A stretch of 64,000 nucleotides of DNA, taken from assembly GCA_039185015.1 (NCBI GenBank), contig JBCDAU010000002.1:124001-188000 (forward strand). Reading direction: 5' to 3'. The position numbers and the translations under genes were made by a program. Source of the stretch: JBCBSZ01 sp039185015 (GTDB lineage: Bacteria > Actinomycetota > Acidimicrobiia > Acidimicrobiales > Poriferisodalaceae). Under the pieces are notes generated by a model. It was not told the DNA's origin. It searched no databases and saw nothing but the letters and a program-made list of their open reading frames with translations. Each line of letters starts with the position of its first letter. Position 1 is the stretch's first letter. Shown here piece after piece: positions 8,334 to 15,811 of the stretch.

Positions 8334-9079
8334 GCCGCTTCGATCTGGGCGGGCGCATCGCCATCGTCACCGGCGGCAGCCGTGGTCTCGGCCGGGCGAT
8401 CTCACTCGGGTTTGCGGAGGCCGGAGCGAAGGTCGTCGTCGCCAGCCGCAAGCTCGATGCCTGTCAGACCGTCGTCGACGAGATCACCGCGGCGGGCGGA
8501 GCGGCGCACGCCATCGCCGTCACGATGGGCGAGGCCGCCTCCGTCGAGGGGCTGGTGGCCCAGACCGTCGAGCGGTACGGCGGCGTCGGGATCGTCGTGA
8601 ACAACGCCGGCACCGTGCTCGACCGGCCCCTCGGACGCATCGAGCCGGACACCTTCCACGGTGCCTTCTCGACGAACCTGCTCGGCCCCTTGCTGCTCGT
8701 GCAGGCCGCGGCCGACGAGCTCGCGGCGTCGGGGCACGGCTCGGTGATCAACGTCGTGTCGATCGCCGCCTTCACCCCACAGCCGGGCCGGTACTACTAC
8801 CCGCCGGTCAAGGCGGCGCTCGCCCAGGCGACCCGTTCCCTGGCGCAGGATCTCGGTCCACGGGGCGTGCGGGTCAACGCGATCTCGCCCGGCACGTTCC
8901 GGACCGACATGGTCACCAAGGCCTACGACGACGAGATGCTCGACCGGATCGGCCGCACGACCGCGGTCGGCCGCATCGGTGAGCCCGACGAGATGGTCGG
9001 TCCGGCGTTGCTGCTCGCCAGCGACGCGGGCTCGATGATCACCGGCCAGGTGCTGACCGTCGACGGCGGCGCCACCTGA
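8330..9079 (+). CDS. Short-chain dehydrogenase/reductase (classical SDR)
   Basis: 249 residues with the Rossmann motif TGGSRGLGRA, the NNAG motif, the catalytic Ser in NVVSIAAF and the YxxxK pair in YPPVK. C-terminal VDGG motif present, as in FabG-like enzymes. NAD(P)H-dependent oxidoreductase. Translational coupling to the WS/DGAT suggests it works on the same lipid or alcohol, for example supplying or oxidising the fatty alcohol; this is inference. Confidence 0.88.
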   Translation: MSRFDLGGRIAIVTGGSRGLGRAISLGFAEAGAKVVVASRKLDACQTVVDEITAAGGAAHAIAVTMGEAASVEGLVAQTVERYGGVGIVVNNAGTVLDRPLGRIEPDTFHGAFSTNLLGPLLLVQAAADELAASGHGSVINVVSIAAFTPQPGRYYYPPVKAALAQATRSLAQDLGPRGVRVNAISPGTFRTDMVTKAYDDEMLDRIGRTTAVGRIGEPDEMVGPALLLASDAGSMITGQVLTVDGGAT

Positions 9080-9081
9080 GA

Positions 9082-9095
9082 TCGGACCGGTCCGA
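9082..9095. promoter_or_regulatory. 14-bp perfect palindrome upstream of vapBC
   Basis: TCGGACCGGTCCGA reads the same on both strands. It lies 3 bp after the SDR stop and 36 bp before the antitoxin start. It could be an operator or simply a short hairpin behind the SDR gene. Confidence 0.45.
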
Positions 9096-9097
9096 CC

Positions 9098-9124
9098 TGC
9101 ATGTGCTCCACATGCAAGTAGGCT
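9098..9124 (+). promoter_or_regulatory. Inverted-repeat operator and leaderless -10 for vapBC
   Basis: TGCATGTG-CTC-CACATGCA (9098-9116) is an 8-bp perfect inverted repeat, as expected for a dimeric ribbon-helix-helix repressor. It is followed at 9119-9124 by TAGGCT, which ends 6 nt before the ATG. That spacing fits a -10 box of a leaderless transcript. Antitoxin binding here would shut off its own operon. Confidence 0.7.
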
Positions 9125-9130
9125 GAGCAC

Positions 9131-9358
9131 ATGAAGATGGTGCAGATCCGCAACGTGCCCGACGACGTGCACCGGCAGCTCAAGGCCCGCGCCGCACTGC
9201 TCGGCCAGTCGCTGTCGGACTACGCGCTCGCCGAGCTGCGCCGCTCGCTCGAACGACCGACCCGGGACGAGCTGCTCGAGCGGGTGCGTTCCCGTGCCAA
9301 CGCCGATGTCGACATCGACGTCGTCGCGATCGTCCGCGAGGAGCGCGACAGCAGGTGA
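9131..9358 (+). CDS. vapB: VapB/FitA-type antitoxin (ribbon-helix-helix)
   Basis: 75 residues. The N-terminus MKMVQIRNVPDDVHRQLKAR with GQSLSDYALAELRR is the FitA/Arc-like ribbon-helix-helix of VapB antitoxins; the acidic C-terminal tail would neutralise the toxin. Its stop overlaps the GTG of the PIN toxin gene by 4 nt. Probably autoregulates through the inverted repeat at 9098-9116. Confidence 0.88.
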   Translation: MKMVQIRNVPDDVHRQLKARAALLGQSLSDYALAELRRSLERPTRDELLERVRSRANADVDIDVVAIVREERDSR

Positions 9359-9747
9359 TCGTCCTCGACGCCTCTGCGGCCGTCGAGTGGCTACTGGGCC
9401 TCCGACGGGCAGGTGCGGTCGAGTCCCGGATCGTCGACGCCGGGACGGTGCACGCGCCACAGCTCTTGCCGGTCGAGGTGGCCCACGTCGTCCGTCGCCT
9501 CGTCATCGCTGAGGGACTCGATCCAGAGCGAGGTGCCGAGGCGCTCGACGACCTCGTGGATCTCGGTGTCGCGACCCACCCGCACGAACCGCTCCTCGGG
9601 CTCATCTGGGGGATGCGAGCGAACCTCACGGCCTACGACGCCGCCTACGTCGCGGTCGCCGCCGCCATCGGCGCACCTCTGGTGACCCTCGACGCGAGGC
9701 TCGCTGCGGCGCCGGACACGGGCGTCGAGATCGACCTCGTGGACTGA
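9355..9747 (+). CDS. vapC: VapC-type PIN-domain ribonuclease toxin
   Basis: 130 residues. PIN acidic residues are in place: Asp5 (VLDASA), Glu41 (PVEVAH), Asp95 (AYDAAYV) and Asp113 (TLDARL). These coordinate Mg2+ for RNA cleavage. The gene is complete and directly coupled to its RHH antitoxin, so the module looks functional. VapC toxins typically cut tRNA or rRNA; the target here is unknown. Confidence 0.9.
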   Translation: MIVLDASAAVEWLLGLRRAGAVESRIVDAGTVHAPQLLPVEVAHVVRRLVIAEGLDPERGAEALDDLVDLGVATHPHEPLLGLIWGMRANLTAYDAAYVAVAAAIGAPLVTLDARLAAAPDTGVEIDLVD

Positions 9748-9749
9748 CC

Positions 9750-9770
9750 GCCATGGCATCGGGCCATGGC
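9750..9770. terminator. Hairpin between convergent genes
   Basis: GCCATGG-7 nt-CCATGGC forms a 7-bp stem in the 25-bp gap between the vapC stop and the stop of the convergent lipoprotein gene. No T tract. It probably serves both directions. Confidence 0.55.
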
Positions 9771-9772
9771 GA

Positions 9773-10105
9773 CTACTTCGTGAGCAGGTCGCAGAGCTCC
9801 AGGGTCACGACGACCTCGGCGCCGTAGGGCCCGTCCTCGACGTCGCGCAGGGAGTCGGCCGGGAAGCTCATCGACAGGACGCGACCCCCGTCGGTGCGGC
9901 GGAGCTGAAGATCGACCGGGTCGCCGTCGGCACCATCGCCGCGGGCGGTCGGATCGATCGTCTGCCATTCGCCGTCAGCGTCACCGCGGACGTCGACGGG
10001 GAACGGGCAGGTGTTGATCACCCCGACCGTCGGCGGGTCGGAGCAGGCGGTGAGGAGGGATCCGAGCACCAGCCCGGATCCGAGGAGGAGCCGGACGTGG
10101 CTCAG
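9773..10105 (-). CDS. Small predicted lipoprotein, probable CTG start
   Basis: 110 residues if translation begins at CTG 10105, which overlaps the upstream stop (CTGA). That start gives a good lipoprotein signal: MSHVRLLLGSGLVLGSLLTAC with lipobox LTAC. The first conventional start is GTG 10069, which leaves only MLGSLLTAC, too short to be a signal peptide. There is no ATG, GTG or TTG in frame between. The mature part is acidic with two further Cys; no known domain recognised. It follows a small helical protein gene and is likely co-transcribed with it. Confidence 0.6.
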   Translation of the reverse strand: MSHVRLLLGSGLVLGSLLTACSDPPTVGVINTCPFPVDVRGDADGEWQTIDPTARGDGADGDPVDLQLRRTDGGRVLSMSFPADSLRDVEDGPYGAEVVVTLELCDLLTK

Positions 10106-10278
10106 GCGCCGCCGGTCTCGGCCGGCACCGCGACGTTGCTGAGGAGACCCCGCACGTCGAGGAGGAGGTCGGCGACCTCCGTGCTGGACAGGAGCTCCCG
10201 CCCCGAGATCGACTGCAGGGCGTCGTCGATGATCTGCACTGCGTCGCTGATCACCGTCAGCTCACGGGTGTCCGTCAT
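10102..10278 (-). CDS. Small helical protein of unknown function
   Basis: 58 residues from ATG 10278 (MTDTRELTVISDAVQIIDDAL). Start chosen because TACGGT lies 7 nt upstream on the minus strand (10286-10291), a leaderless arrangement; an in-frame GTG at 10287 would sit inside that box. Predicted mostly helical and acidic, without Cys or membrane segment. No family recognised. Its stop overlaps the CTG proposed as start of the following lipoprotein gene. Confidence 0.55.
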   Translation of the reverse strand: MTDTRELTVISDAVQIIDDALQSISGRELLSSTEVADLLLDVRGLLSNVAVPAETGGA

Positions 10279-10285
10279 GAGGCCC

Positions 10286-10291
10286 ACCGTA
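10286..10291 (-). promoter_or_regulatory. Leaderless -10 candidate (TACGGT)
   Basis: TACGGT on the minus strand, 7 nt before ATG 10278. Divergent from the TACGGT at 10328 for the neighbouring LLM gene; the two boxes are about 37 bp apart. Confidence 0.5.
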
Positions 10292-10327
10292 GCCGCATCG
10301 GAGGGGGTGCCTGGGTCGCTCCCGAAC

Positions 10328-10333
10328 TACGGT
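10328..10333 (+). promoter_or_regulatory. Leaderless -10 candidate (TACGGT)
   Basis: TACGGT lies 8 nt before the GTG start at 10342. No Shine-Dalgarno sequence is visible between them. Confidence 0.5.
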
Positions 10334-10341
10334 CGCCCAAC

Positions 10342-11328
10342 GTGAAAACGATCGGCTTGACCTTCGCCAGCCTGGGCAGCCTCGGCGTGCCCGCCGCGCC
10401 CCAGCTCGCCGGTCGCGCCGAGGCGCTCGGGTACTCGTCGTTCTGGGTGGCCGAGGCCAACGGCACCGAGTCGTTCGGGCTGCTCGCGGCCGCCGGTGGC
10501 GCCGCACCGGGGCTCGCGCTCGGCAGCGGCGTCCTCCCGATCCAGGCCCGCTCACCCGCCCTCGCCGCGATGGGGGCAGCGACGCTGCAGGCGCTGTGGC
10601 CCGACCGCGACATCATCCTCGGCGTCGGCCTCTCGGCGCCCGGCGTGGCGGGTCGCTGGCACGGCGCCGACGGCTTCGATCGGCCGCTCGCGCGGATGCG
10701 CGAGTACCTGACGCTCGTGCGCGAGCTCCTCTCCGGCGAGAAGGTCACCTTCGAGGGCGACTTCTGGACCGTGCGAGGGTTCCGGCTCGGGGTGCGCCTC
10801 GGCGATCGCCGTCCCCGCGTCGCGCTCGCCGCCCTCAACGAGGGCATGCTCCGACTCGGTGGCGAGCTCGCCGACGTCGTCCTGCTCAACTACCTCCCTG
10901 CCTCGCACGTCGGCTGGTCGGTCGAGCGGATCCGCGAGGGCGGTGACGCCGAGGTGCACGCGTACGTGCACGCCGCCGTGACCGATTGGGAGGCCGGGGC
11001 CGGCGCCGCCCGCAAGGACCTCTTCGGCTACGCGATGGCGCCGGGCTACGCCCGGATGTTCGCCGCTGCGGGGTACGCCGACGAGATGGGAGCGATGGAC
11101 GAGGCGAAGGCGGCCGGCGACCGCGACGCCATGGTCGGGGCGATCTCGGACCGGATGGTCCAGGACATCGACTTCATCGGCACGGCCGACGAGGTCACGG
11201 CCTTCGTCCGGACCTACGCCGACGCCGGCATCGACCATCCGATCCTCATGCCCATGCCCTGGGGCGCCGACCGCCGGGCCGTCACCGAGGCGACGATGGT
11301 CGCCGCCGCGGCCCCGCTCGACGACTGA
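10342..11328 (+). CDS. LLM-class (luciferase-like, F420-type) oxidoreductase
   Basis: 328 residues with GTG start. TIM-barrel luciferase-like features: MKTIGLTFASLGSLG, AEALGYSSFWVAEANG, LGSGVLPIQARSPALAAMGAATLQ and LGVGLSAP. These match the F420-dependent LLM enzymes common in Actinobacteria. Substrate unknown. One of four LLM genes in the window; it shares with the one at 20104 the segment around AAGYADEM. It lies 9 nt ahead of the methyltransferase/glycosylase fusion and is probably co-transcribed with it. Confidence 0.82.
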   Translation: MKTIGLTFASLGSLGVPAAPQLAGRAEALGYSSFWVAEANGTESFGLLAAAGGAAPGLALGSGVLPIQARSPALAAMGAATLQALWPDRDIILGVGLSAPGVAGRWHGADGFDRPLARMREYLTLVRELLSGEKVTFEGDFWTVRGFRLGVRLGDRRPRVALAALNEGMLRLGGELADVVLLNYLPASHVGWSVERIREGGDAEVHAYVHAAVTDWEAGAGAARKDLFGYAMAPGYARMFAAAGYADEMGAMDEAKAAGDRDAMVGAISDRMVQDIDFIGTADEVTAFVRTYADAGIDHPILMPMPWGADRRAVTEATMVAAAAPLDD

Positions 11329-11337
11329 GCGACCCCG

Positions 11338-12402
11338 GTGGACCGCACGACCGTCGAGATCTACGAGCGGGAGGCGTCCACCTTCGAGGCCAACCGCGAT
11401 CCCGAACGCAACCGCGACCGAGCCCGGGCGTTCGGCGCCACCGTGGACGACGGCCTGCTCCGGGCCGACCTCGGTTGCGGTCCCGGCTTCCACGTCGGCG
11501 ATCTGGGTAAGCCCGTGATCGCCCTCGATGCCGCGCGATCGATGGTGCGCCGCACGCTCGAGCGGAACCCTCACGCCCTGCCGGTCGTCGCCGACGTCGA
11601 GGCGCTGCCGCTGCGGTCCGGCGGCCTGGCGGGGTCGTGGGCGCAGCGCTCCTATGTCCACGTCCCGGCGAGCCGCATCCCGATGGCGCTCCACGAGCTC
11701 CGTCGGGTCACCGCCGTCGGCGCGCCGGTCGAGCTGGCCGTCTTCCGCGGCGACATGGAGCTCGACGAGTGGCCCGGGGCGGATCTGTCCGGCCGCCGAT
11801 TCTCCCACCTCCCCGAGCAACGCTGGTTCGACGTCGCGGTCGGCGCCGGCTTCGACGTCGAGGGACACGAGCTCGACGAGTACGGGATCCGGCTCCGGCT
11901 CCGACGGGCGCGCTCGCTGGCCGACACGGTCGGCCCGGAGTTGCGCGTCATGGTGTGCGGCCTCAACCCGAGCCTCCACGCCGCGGACTCCGGCATCCCG
12001 TTCCTCACGTCGAACAACCGGTTCTGGCCGGCCGCCCGTGCTGCCGGCGTCACCTCGGTCGATCGTGATCCGCTGATGGCGCTGACGCAGGACCGCATGG
12101 GCATGACCGACATCGTGAAGCGGGCGACGCCGCGGGCGGCCGAGCTGACGACGGCCGAGTACCGGAGCGGACTCGACCGCCTCGACCGCCTCTGCGCCTG
12201 GCTGCGGCCCGGCGTCGTCGTCGTGGTCGGACTCGCCGGCTGGCGCTCGGCAGCCGATCGCCGGGCCGTCGCCGGCCTCCAGGACCGCACCCTCGGCGGA
12301 CGACCCGTCTACGTGATGCCGTCGACGAGCGGGCTCAACGCGGCGACCTCGCTCGACGCGCTTGCCGACCATCTTCGGAGGGCCGTGAGCACCGCCGCGT
12401 GA
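11338..12402 (+). CDS. Fusion protein: SAM methyltransferase + MUG-type uracil-DNA glycosylase
   Basis: 354 residues from GTG. Residues about 1-190 are a class I methyltransferase-like domain (RADLGCGPGFHVGDL as motif I, ALDAARSM, then MALHELRRVTAVGAPVELAV). Residues about 198-354 match mismatch-specific uracil/thymine-DNA glycosylase (MUG family): VMVCGLNPSLHAADSG with catalytic-type Asn210, NNRFWPAARAAGV, and the second motif MPSTSGLNA. The reading frame is continuous across the join. MUG enzymes excise uracil or ethenocytosine from mismatches; a covalently attached methyltransferase is unusual and its substrate is unknown. Confidence 0.82.
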   Translation: MDRTTVEIYEREASTFEANRDPERNRDRARAFGATVDDGLLRADLGCGPGFHVGDLGKPVIALDAARSMVRRTLERNPHALPVVADVEALPLRSGGLAGSWAQRSYVHVPASRIPMALHELRRVTAVGAPVELAVFRGDMELDEWPGADLSGRRFSHLPEQRWFDVAVGAGFDVEGHELDEYGIRLRLRRARSLADTVGPELRVMVCGLNPSLHAADSGIPFLTSNNRFWPAARAAGVTSVDRDPLMALTQDRMGMTDIVKRATPRAAELTTAEYRSGLDRLDRLCAWLRPGVVVVVGLAGWRSAADRRAVAGLQDRTLGGRPVYVMPSTSGLNAATSLDALADHLRRAVSTAA

Positions 12403-12457
12403 GTGCGGTCGCCCGTCGCCGAGGACGCCCATGCTGCGGCGCCCCTCCCGGGCTGGG

Positions 12458-12463
12458 TACCGT
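12458..12463 (+). promoter_or_regulatory. -10 candidate (TACCGT) for the hydrolase gene
   Basis: TACCGT 54 nt before the start at 12518. Unlike several neighbours this gene has a leader with an AGGAGG site at 12503-12508, so it would be translated conventionally. Confidence 0.4.
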
Positions 12464-12517
12464 TCGCTCGAGCCACTTTGTGACCGCCGGCCCCACCCGG
12501 CGCAGGAGGAACGACGA

Positions 12518-13213
12518 ATGAGCGCGACGGTCGTGTTGGTGCACGGTGCCTGGCACGGTGCCTGGTGCTGGCGGCCGGTCGAGCGACGGATCCGGTCCAA
12601 GGCACTCGACGTCGTCGCCCTCGACCTTCCCGGGCACGGCGACTCCACCGAACCGCTCGGTGACTTCGAGGCCGATGTCGCCACCGTGAACGCCGCCCTC
12701 GACGCCGCCGACGGGCCGGTCGTGCTCGTCGGGCACTCCTACGCCGGCGCCGTCATCAGCGCTGCCGGGCACCACGACGCCGTGCGCGACCTCGCGTTCG
12801 TGTGCGCGTGGATGCCCGACCGCGACGAGACCGTCTCCGGCCTCGCCGAGCAGTTCCCGGTCGACCACGACGAACCGGCGATGAAGATGGAGGACGATGG
12901 CCTCGTCCTCACCGACTACGGCCTGCGCGAGGTGCTCTACCACGACGCATCGACGGCGCTCGACACGGCCCGGCTGCTCGTCGTGCCGGAGAACCTGGCG
13001 AAGTTCCAGACGCCCGGCGGCAACCCCGCGTGGCTGACCAAGCCGGTGACCTACGTCCGCTGCCTCCTGGACCGCATCGCCCACCCGGACCTGCAGACGT
13101 TCCTGGCCGAGCGCGCCGACGCGGACATCATCGACCTCGACGTCGGACACATGCCGCAGTTCGCCGCGGCCGATGCGCTCACCACGGCGATCGCCGAGCT
13201 CGCCCGGGGCTGA
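12518..13213 (+). CDS. Alpha/beta hydrolase (esterase type)
   Basis: 231 residues with AGGAGG 9 nt before the ATG. N-terminal VVLVHGAWHGAWCW supplies the oxyanion hole; the nucleophile is Ser74 in VGHSYAG and the base His211 in VGHMPQ. This resembles the methyl-salicylate-esterase/HNL-like branch of small alpha/beta hydrolases. Cytosolic, no signal peptide. Physiological ester unknown. Convergent with the beta-glucosidase gene, stops 3 nt apart. Confidence 0.85.
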   Translation: MSATVVLVHGAWHGAWCWRPVERRIRSKALDVVALDLPGHGDSTEPLGDFEADVATVNAALDAADGPVVLVGHSYAGAVISAAGHHDAVRDLAFVCAWMPDRDETVSGLAEQFPVDHDEPAMKMEDDGLVLTDYGLREVLYHDASTALDTARLLVVPENLAKFQTPGGNPAWLTKPVTYVRCLLDRIAHPDLQTFLAERADADIIDLDVGHMPQFAAADALTTAIAELARG

Positions 13214-13216
13214 CGC

Positions 13217-14584
13217 TCACCGGCGTTCGACGGCACCCGACCGGATGATGTCCGAGTAGAAGCGCGCGCTCGCCTTCGGCGTGCGCTCCTGGGTCTCGTA
13301 GTCGACCCGCACGATCCCGAAGCGCTTCTCGTACCCGTACGCCCACTCGAAGTTGTCGAGGAACGACCAGGCGAAGTAGCCCTCGACGGGCACGCCCTCG
13401 TCCATGGCCTCGCGCAGCTCGACGAGGTGGTCGGCGAGATAGGAGACGCGGTCCTGGTCGTCGACCTCGCCGGCCGCGTCCGGCACGTCGTCGAACGCCG
13501 ATCCGTTCTCGGTGATCGCGTACGACGGGAACCCGTGCTCGGTGTGGATCCGCACGAGGGTCTCTCGGAGCCCCTGCGGGTAGATCTCCCAGCCCATCCC
13601 GGTCGTGGGCAGGATCGGGTCGCGCGTGTCGTCGCCGGCGTGCACGAGCTGGCGGGCGTAGTAGTTGACACCGAGGAGATCGATCGGTGCCGCGATCGTC
13701 TCCATGTCGCCGTCGAACACCTCGCTGCGGTCCCAACCGAGTCGCTCGACGGTCCACTCGGGGTAGCCGGCGCCGGCGATCGGGTCCACGTACCAGCGGT
13801 TCTCGAAGTCATCGGTGAAGCGGGTCTCGTCGAGGTCGTCCCGGTCGCTCGAGCGAGCGGTGACGGGCGTGAAGTTGAGGACGACGCCGACGCGGGCGTC
13901 CGGCGCCGCGGCACGGATCACCGGCACCGCGCGACCGTGGGCGAGCAGCAGGTGATGGGCGGCGGTGACGCTCTCGCGCAGCGAGGTCCGTCCGGGAGCG
14001 TGGGTGCCCTCCCAGTAGCCGTGGGTCGCCGACACAAAGGGTTCGTTCAGCGTGCACCAGGTCCCCACCCGATCGCCGAGTCGACGAACCGCGGCGCTGG
14101 TGAACCGGCAGAAGGCATCCGTGACGCCGCGATCGAGCCAGCCGCCCCGGTCCTCGAGCGCCTGCGGGAGGTCCCAGTGGTACAGGGTCGGGAACGGCTC
14201 GATGCCGTGGGCGAGGCAGGTGTCCACGACCCGGTCGTAGAAGTCGAGACCGGCCTCGTTGACGGCCCCGTCACCGTCCGGGATCACCCGCGGCCACGCG
14301 ATCGAGAAGCGGTAGGCGCGGATGCCGAGCTCGGCCATGAGCGCGACGTCGCCCTCCATCCGGTGGTAGTGGTCGCACGCGACCTCGGGGGTCGTCCCGT
14401 CGGCGATGGCCCCCGCACGACGTGCGAACCGGTCCCAGATGCTCTCGCCGCGACCATCGGCGTGGACGGCGCCCTCGATCTGGGCGGCGGAGGTGGCGAC
14501 GCCCCAGACGAAGTCCTCGGGGAAGCGAGCGCCGAGCGCGGTGCTCGGCTGCGTCGTGAGCTCGGGGGCGATGGTCAGGTTCAT
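13217..14584 (-). CDS. bglC: GH1 beta-glucosidase
   Basis: 455 residues, standard for family GH1. FVWGVATSAAQIEGA begins the barrel; the acid/base is Glu181 (TLNEPF) and the nucleophile Glu359 (ITENGSAF). No signal peptide, so it acts on imported disaccharide in the cytosol. Adjacent to a LacI-type repressor, a CebR/CelR-like operator and a cello-oligosaccharide-type ABC importer, so cellobiose to glucose is the likely reaction. Purine-rich GGAGAGAGAG precedes the ATG. Expression probably controlled from the operator at 14651-14664. Confidence 0.92.
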   Translation of the reverse strand: MNLTIAPELTTQPSTALGARFPEDFVWGVATSAAQIEGAVHADGRGESIWDRFARRAGAIADGTTPEVACDHYHRMEGDVALMAELGIRAYRFSIAWPRVIPDGDGAVNEAGLDFYDRVVDTCLAHGIEPFPTLYHWDLPQALEDRGGWLDRGVTDAFCRFTSAAVRRLGDRVGTWCTLNEPFVSATHGYWEGTHAPGRTSLRESVTAAHHLLLAHGRAVPVIRAAAPDARVGVVLNFTPVTARSSDRDDLDETRFTDDFENRWYVDPIAGAGYPEWTVERLGWDRSEVFDGDMETIAAPIDLLGVNYYARQLVHAGDDTRDPILPTTGMGWEIYPQGLRETLVRIHTEHGFPSYAITENGSAFDDVPDAAGEVDDQDRVSYLADHLVELREAMDEGVPVEGYFAWSFLDNFEWAYGYEKRFGIVRVDYETQERTPKASARFYSDIIRSGAVERR

Positions 14585-14623
14585 GGAAACCGCTCTCTCT
14601 CCGGGAACTCCCAGAAGTCAGGC

Positions 14624-14651
14624 TTGACAGGCCAGGATCGATTCGTAGCAT
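14624..14651 (+). promoter_or_regulatory. Promoter for the LacI-type repressor gene
   Basis: TTGACA (14624-14629), 16-nt spacer, TAGCAT (14646-14651). The -10 box abuts the CebR/CelR-like operator, so the repressor would block its own promoter. Confidence 0.6.
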
Positions 14652-14664
14652 GGGAGCGCTTCCA
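14651..14664. promoter_or_regulatory. CebR/CelR-type operator
   Basis: TGGGAGCGCTTCCA differs by one base from TGGGAGCGCTCCCA, the established operator of the cellobiose repressors CelR (Thermobifida) and CebR (Streptomyces). It lies in the bglC/repressor divergent region, overlapping the repressor promoter. Confidence 0.8.
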
Positions 14665-14701
14665 CAGCAACGGGGTGGGAGCAGATGGGGGACGGATTTC
14701 C

Positions 14702-15712
14702 GTGACGCTGGCGCAGGTCGCCGAGCTCAGTGGCGTGTCACGCTCGACGGCGTCGAGGGTGCTCAACGGCGATGAGCGGGTCAGCGACGACGCCCGCGAC
14801 CGCGTCCTCCGGGCTGCGGACTCCATCGGGTACCGCCCGAACCGAGCCGCCCGGTCCCTCGCCAGCGGCCGCTCGAGCATCGTCGGGCTCGTCCTGCCCA
14901 CCGAGCACCTCACCGCCGACCCGTACGGCAGCCAGGTCATCAGCGGCGTCGTCGCGGCGGCCAACGAACGTGACCAGCAGGTGATGCTCTGGCTCACCCA
15001 CCAGGGCCCCGACGAGACCGTGCAGACGATCTTCCGCAACGGCATCGTCGACGGGCTGATCGTCGCGGCCCCCGCCCTCGGCGACGACTGGGTCGAGGAG
15101 CTGATCGACGGACCGATGCCGACGGTGCTCATCGGCCGACACCCGACCCGCCGCGACGTCAACGTCGTCGACATCGATGACGTCGGTGGTGCCCGGCTGG
15201 CCGTCGACCACCTCGTCGGCCTCGGCCACCGCCGCATCGCGACGATCACCGGCAACATGGCACGACCCGATGCCGCCGCTCGCTACCAGGGCTACGTCGC
15301 TGCGCTCGAGGCGCACGGGATCGCGCTCGACGAGCGCCTCGTCGCCGCCGGTACCTACACGCCCTCGAGCGGTGTGGCGGCGATGGTCCGGCTCCTCAAG
15401 CACCGGCCGACGGCGGTCTTCGCCGCCAACGACCAGATGGCGCACGGCGCCTACGAGGCCATCGAGATCGCCGGTCTCCGGATCCCGGAGGACGTCTCCG
15501 TCGTCGGCTTCGACGGCTTCTCGTCGTTCTCCGAACCCGATCCGCCGCTCACGACGGTCCGCCAGGACCTGGCGGCGATCGGCGAGCACGTGGTCGACGT
15601 GCTCCTGCAGGCGTCGGGCTCCGACGACCACGAGACCCTCCGGGTCACCGTCGGCGTCGAGCTCGTCGAACGGTCGTCCACCGGTCCGCCGGCGACCGGC
15701 CCCCCGCCGTAG
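14702..15712 (+). CDS. cebR: LacI-family repressor, CebR/CelR-like
   Basis: 336 residues from GTG 14702, preceded by GGGGGA at 9 nt. The HTH is complete: VTLAQVAELSGVSRSTASRVLNG, then the hinge YRPNRAARSLASGRSS. Effector domain follows (DGLIVAAP, GHRRIATITG, VVGFDGF). Probably binds TGGGAGCGCTTCCA and releases it on cellobiose. GTG 14675 is a longer alternative start but adds non-conserved residues. A 13-bp-stem hairpin follows the stop. Confidence 0.87.
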   Translation: MTLAQVAELSGVSRSTASRVLNGDERVSDDARDRVLRAADSIGYRPNRAARSLASGRSSIVGLVLPTEHLTADPYGSQVISGVVAAANERDQQVMLWLTHQGPDETVQTIFRNGIVDGLIVAAPALGDDWVEELIDGPMPTVLIGRHPTRRDVNVVDIDDVGGARLAVDHLVGLGHRRIATITGNMARPDAAARYQGYVAALEAHGIALDERLVAAGTYTPSSGVAAMVRLLKHRPTAVFAANDQMAHGAYEAIEIAGLRIPEDVSVVGFDGFSSFSEPDPPLTTVRQDLAAIGEHVVDVLLQASGSDDHETLRVTVGVELVERSSTGPPATGPPP

Positions 15713-15721
15713 CGAGACGGT

Positions 15722-15753
15722 GCTCGTGGGGTGGCTGCCACCACCCCACGAGC
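15722..15753 (+). terminator. Strong hairpin between repressor and binding-protein genes
   Basis: GCTCGTGGGGTGG-6 nt-CCACCCCACGAGC, a 13-bp perfect stem starting 10 bp after the cebR stop. No T tract. Likely a terminator or attenuator separating cebR from the transporter genes. Confidence 0.65.
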
Positions 15754-15760
15754 GCTTCCG
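15747..15760. promoter_or_regulatory. Possible second, weak CebR-like site
   Basis: CACGAGCGCTTCCG shares the GAGCGCT core and the following CC, but only 9 of 14 positions match the palindromic consensus. It overlaps the 3' arm of the hairpin and lies 52 bp before the binding-protein start. Confidence 0.35.
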
Positions 15761-15811
15761 AAGTGCCCTGTCCATCGCGAAACGAACCGAACATCCCAGA
15801 AGGAGATCACC

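Noticed and set aside
14601..14614. CCGGGAACTCCCAG, a partly symmetric sequence near the bglC start considered as a second CebR site
   Set aside because: Lacks the GAGCGCTC core of the consensus; kept out of the feature list.
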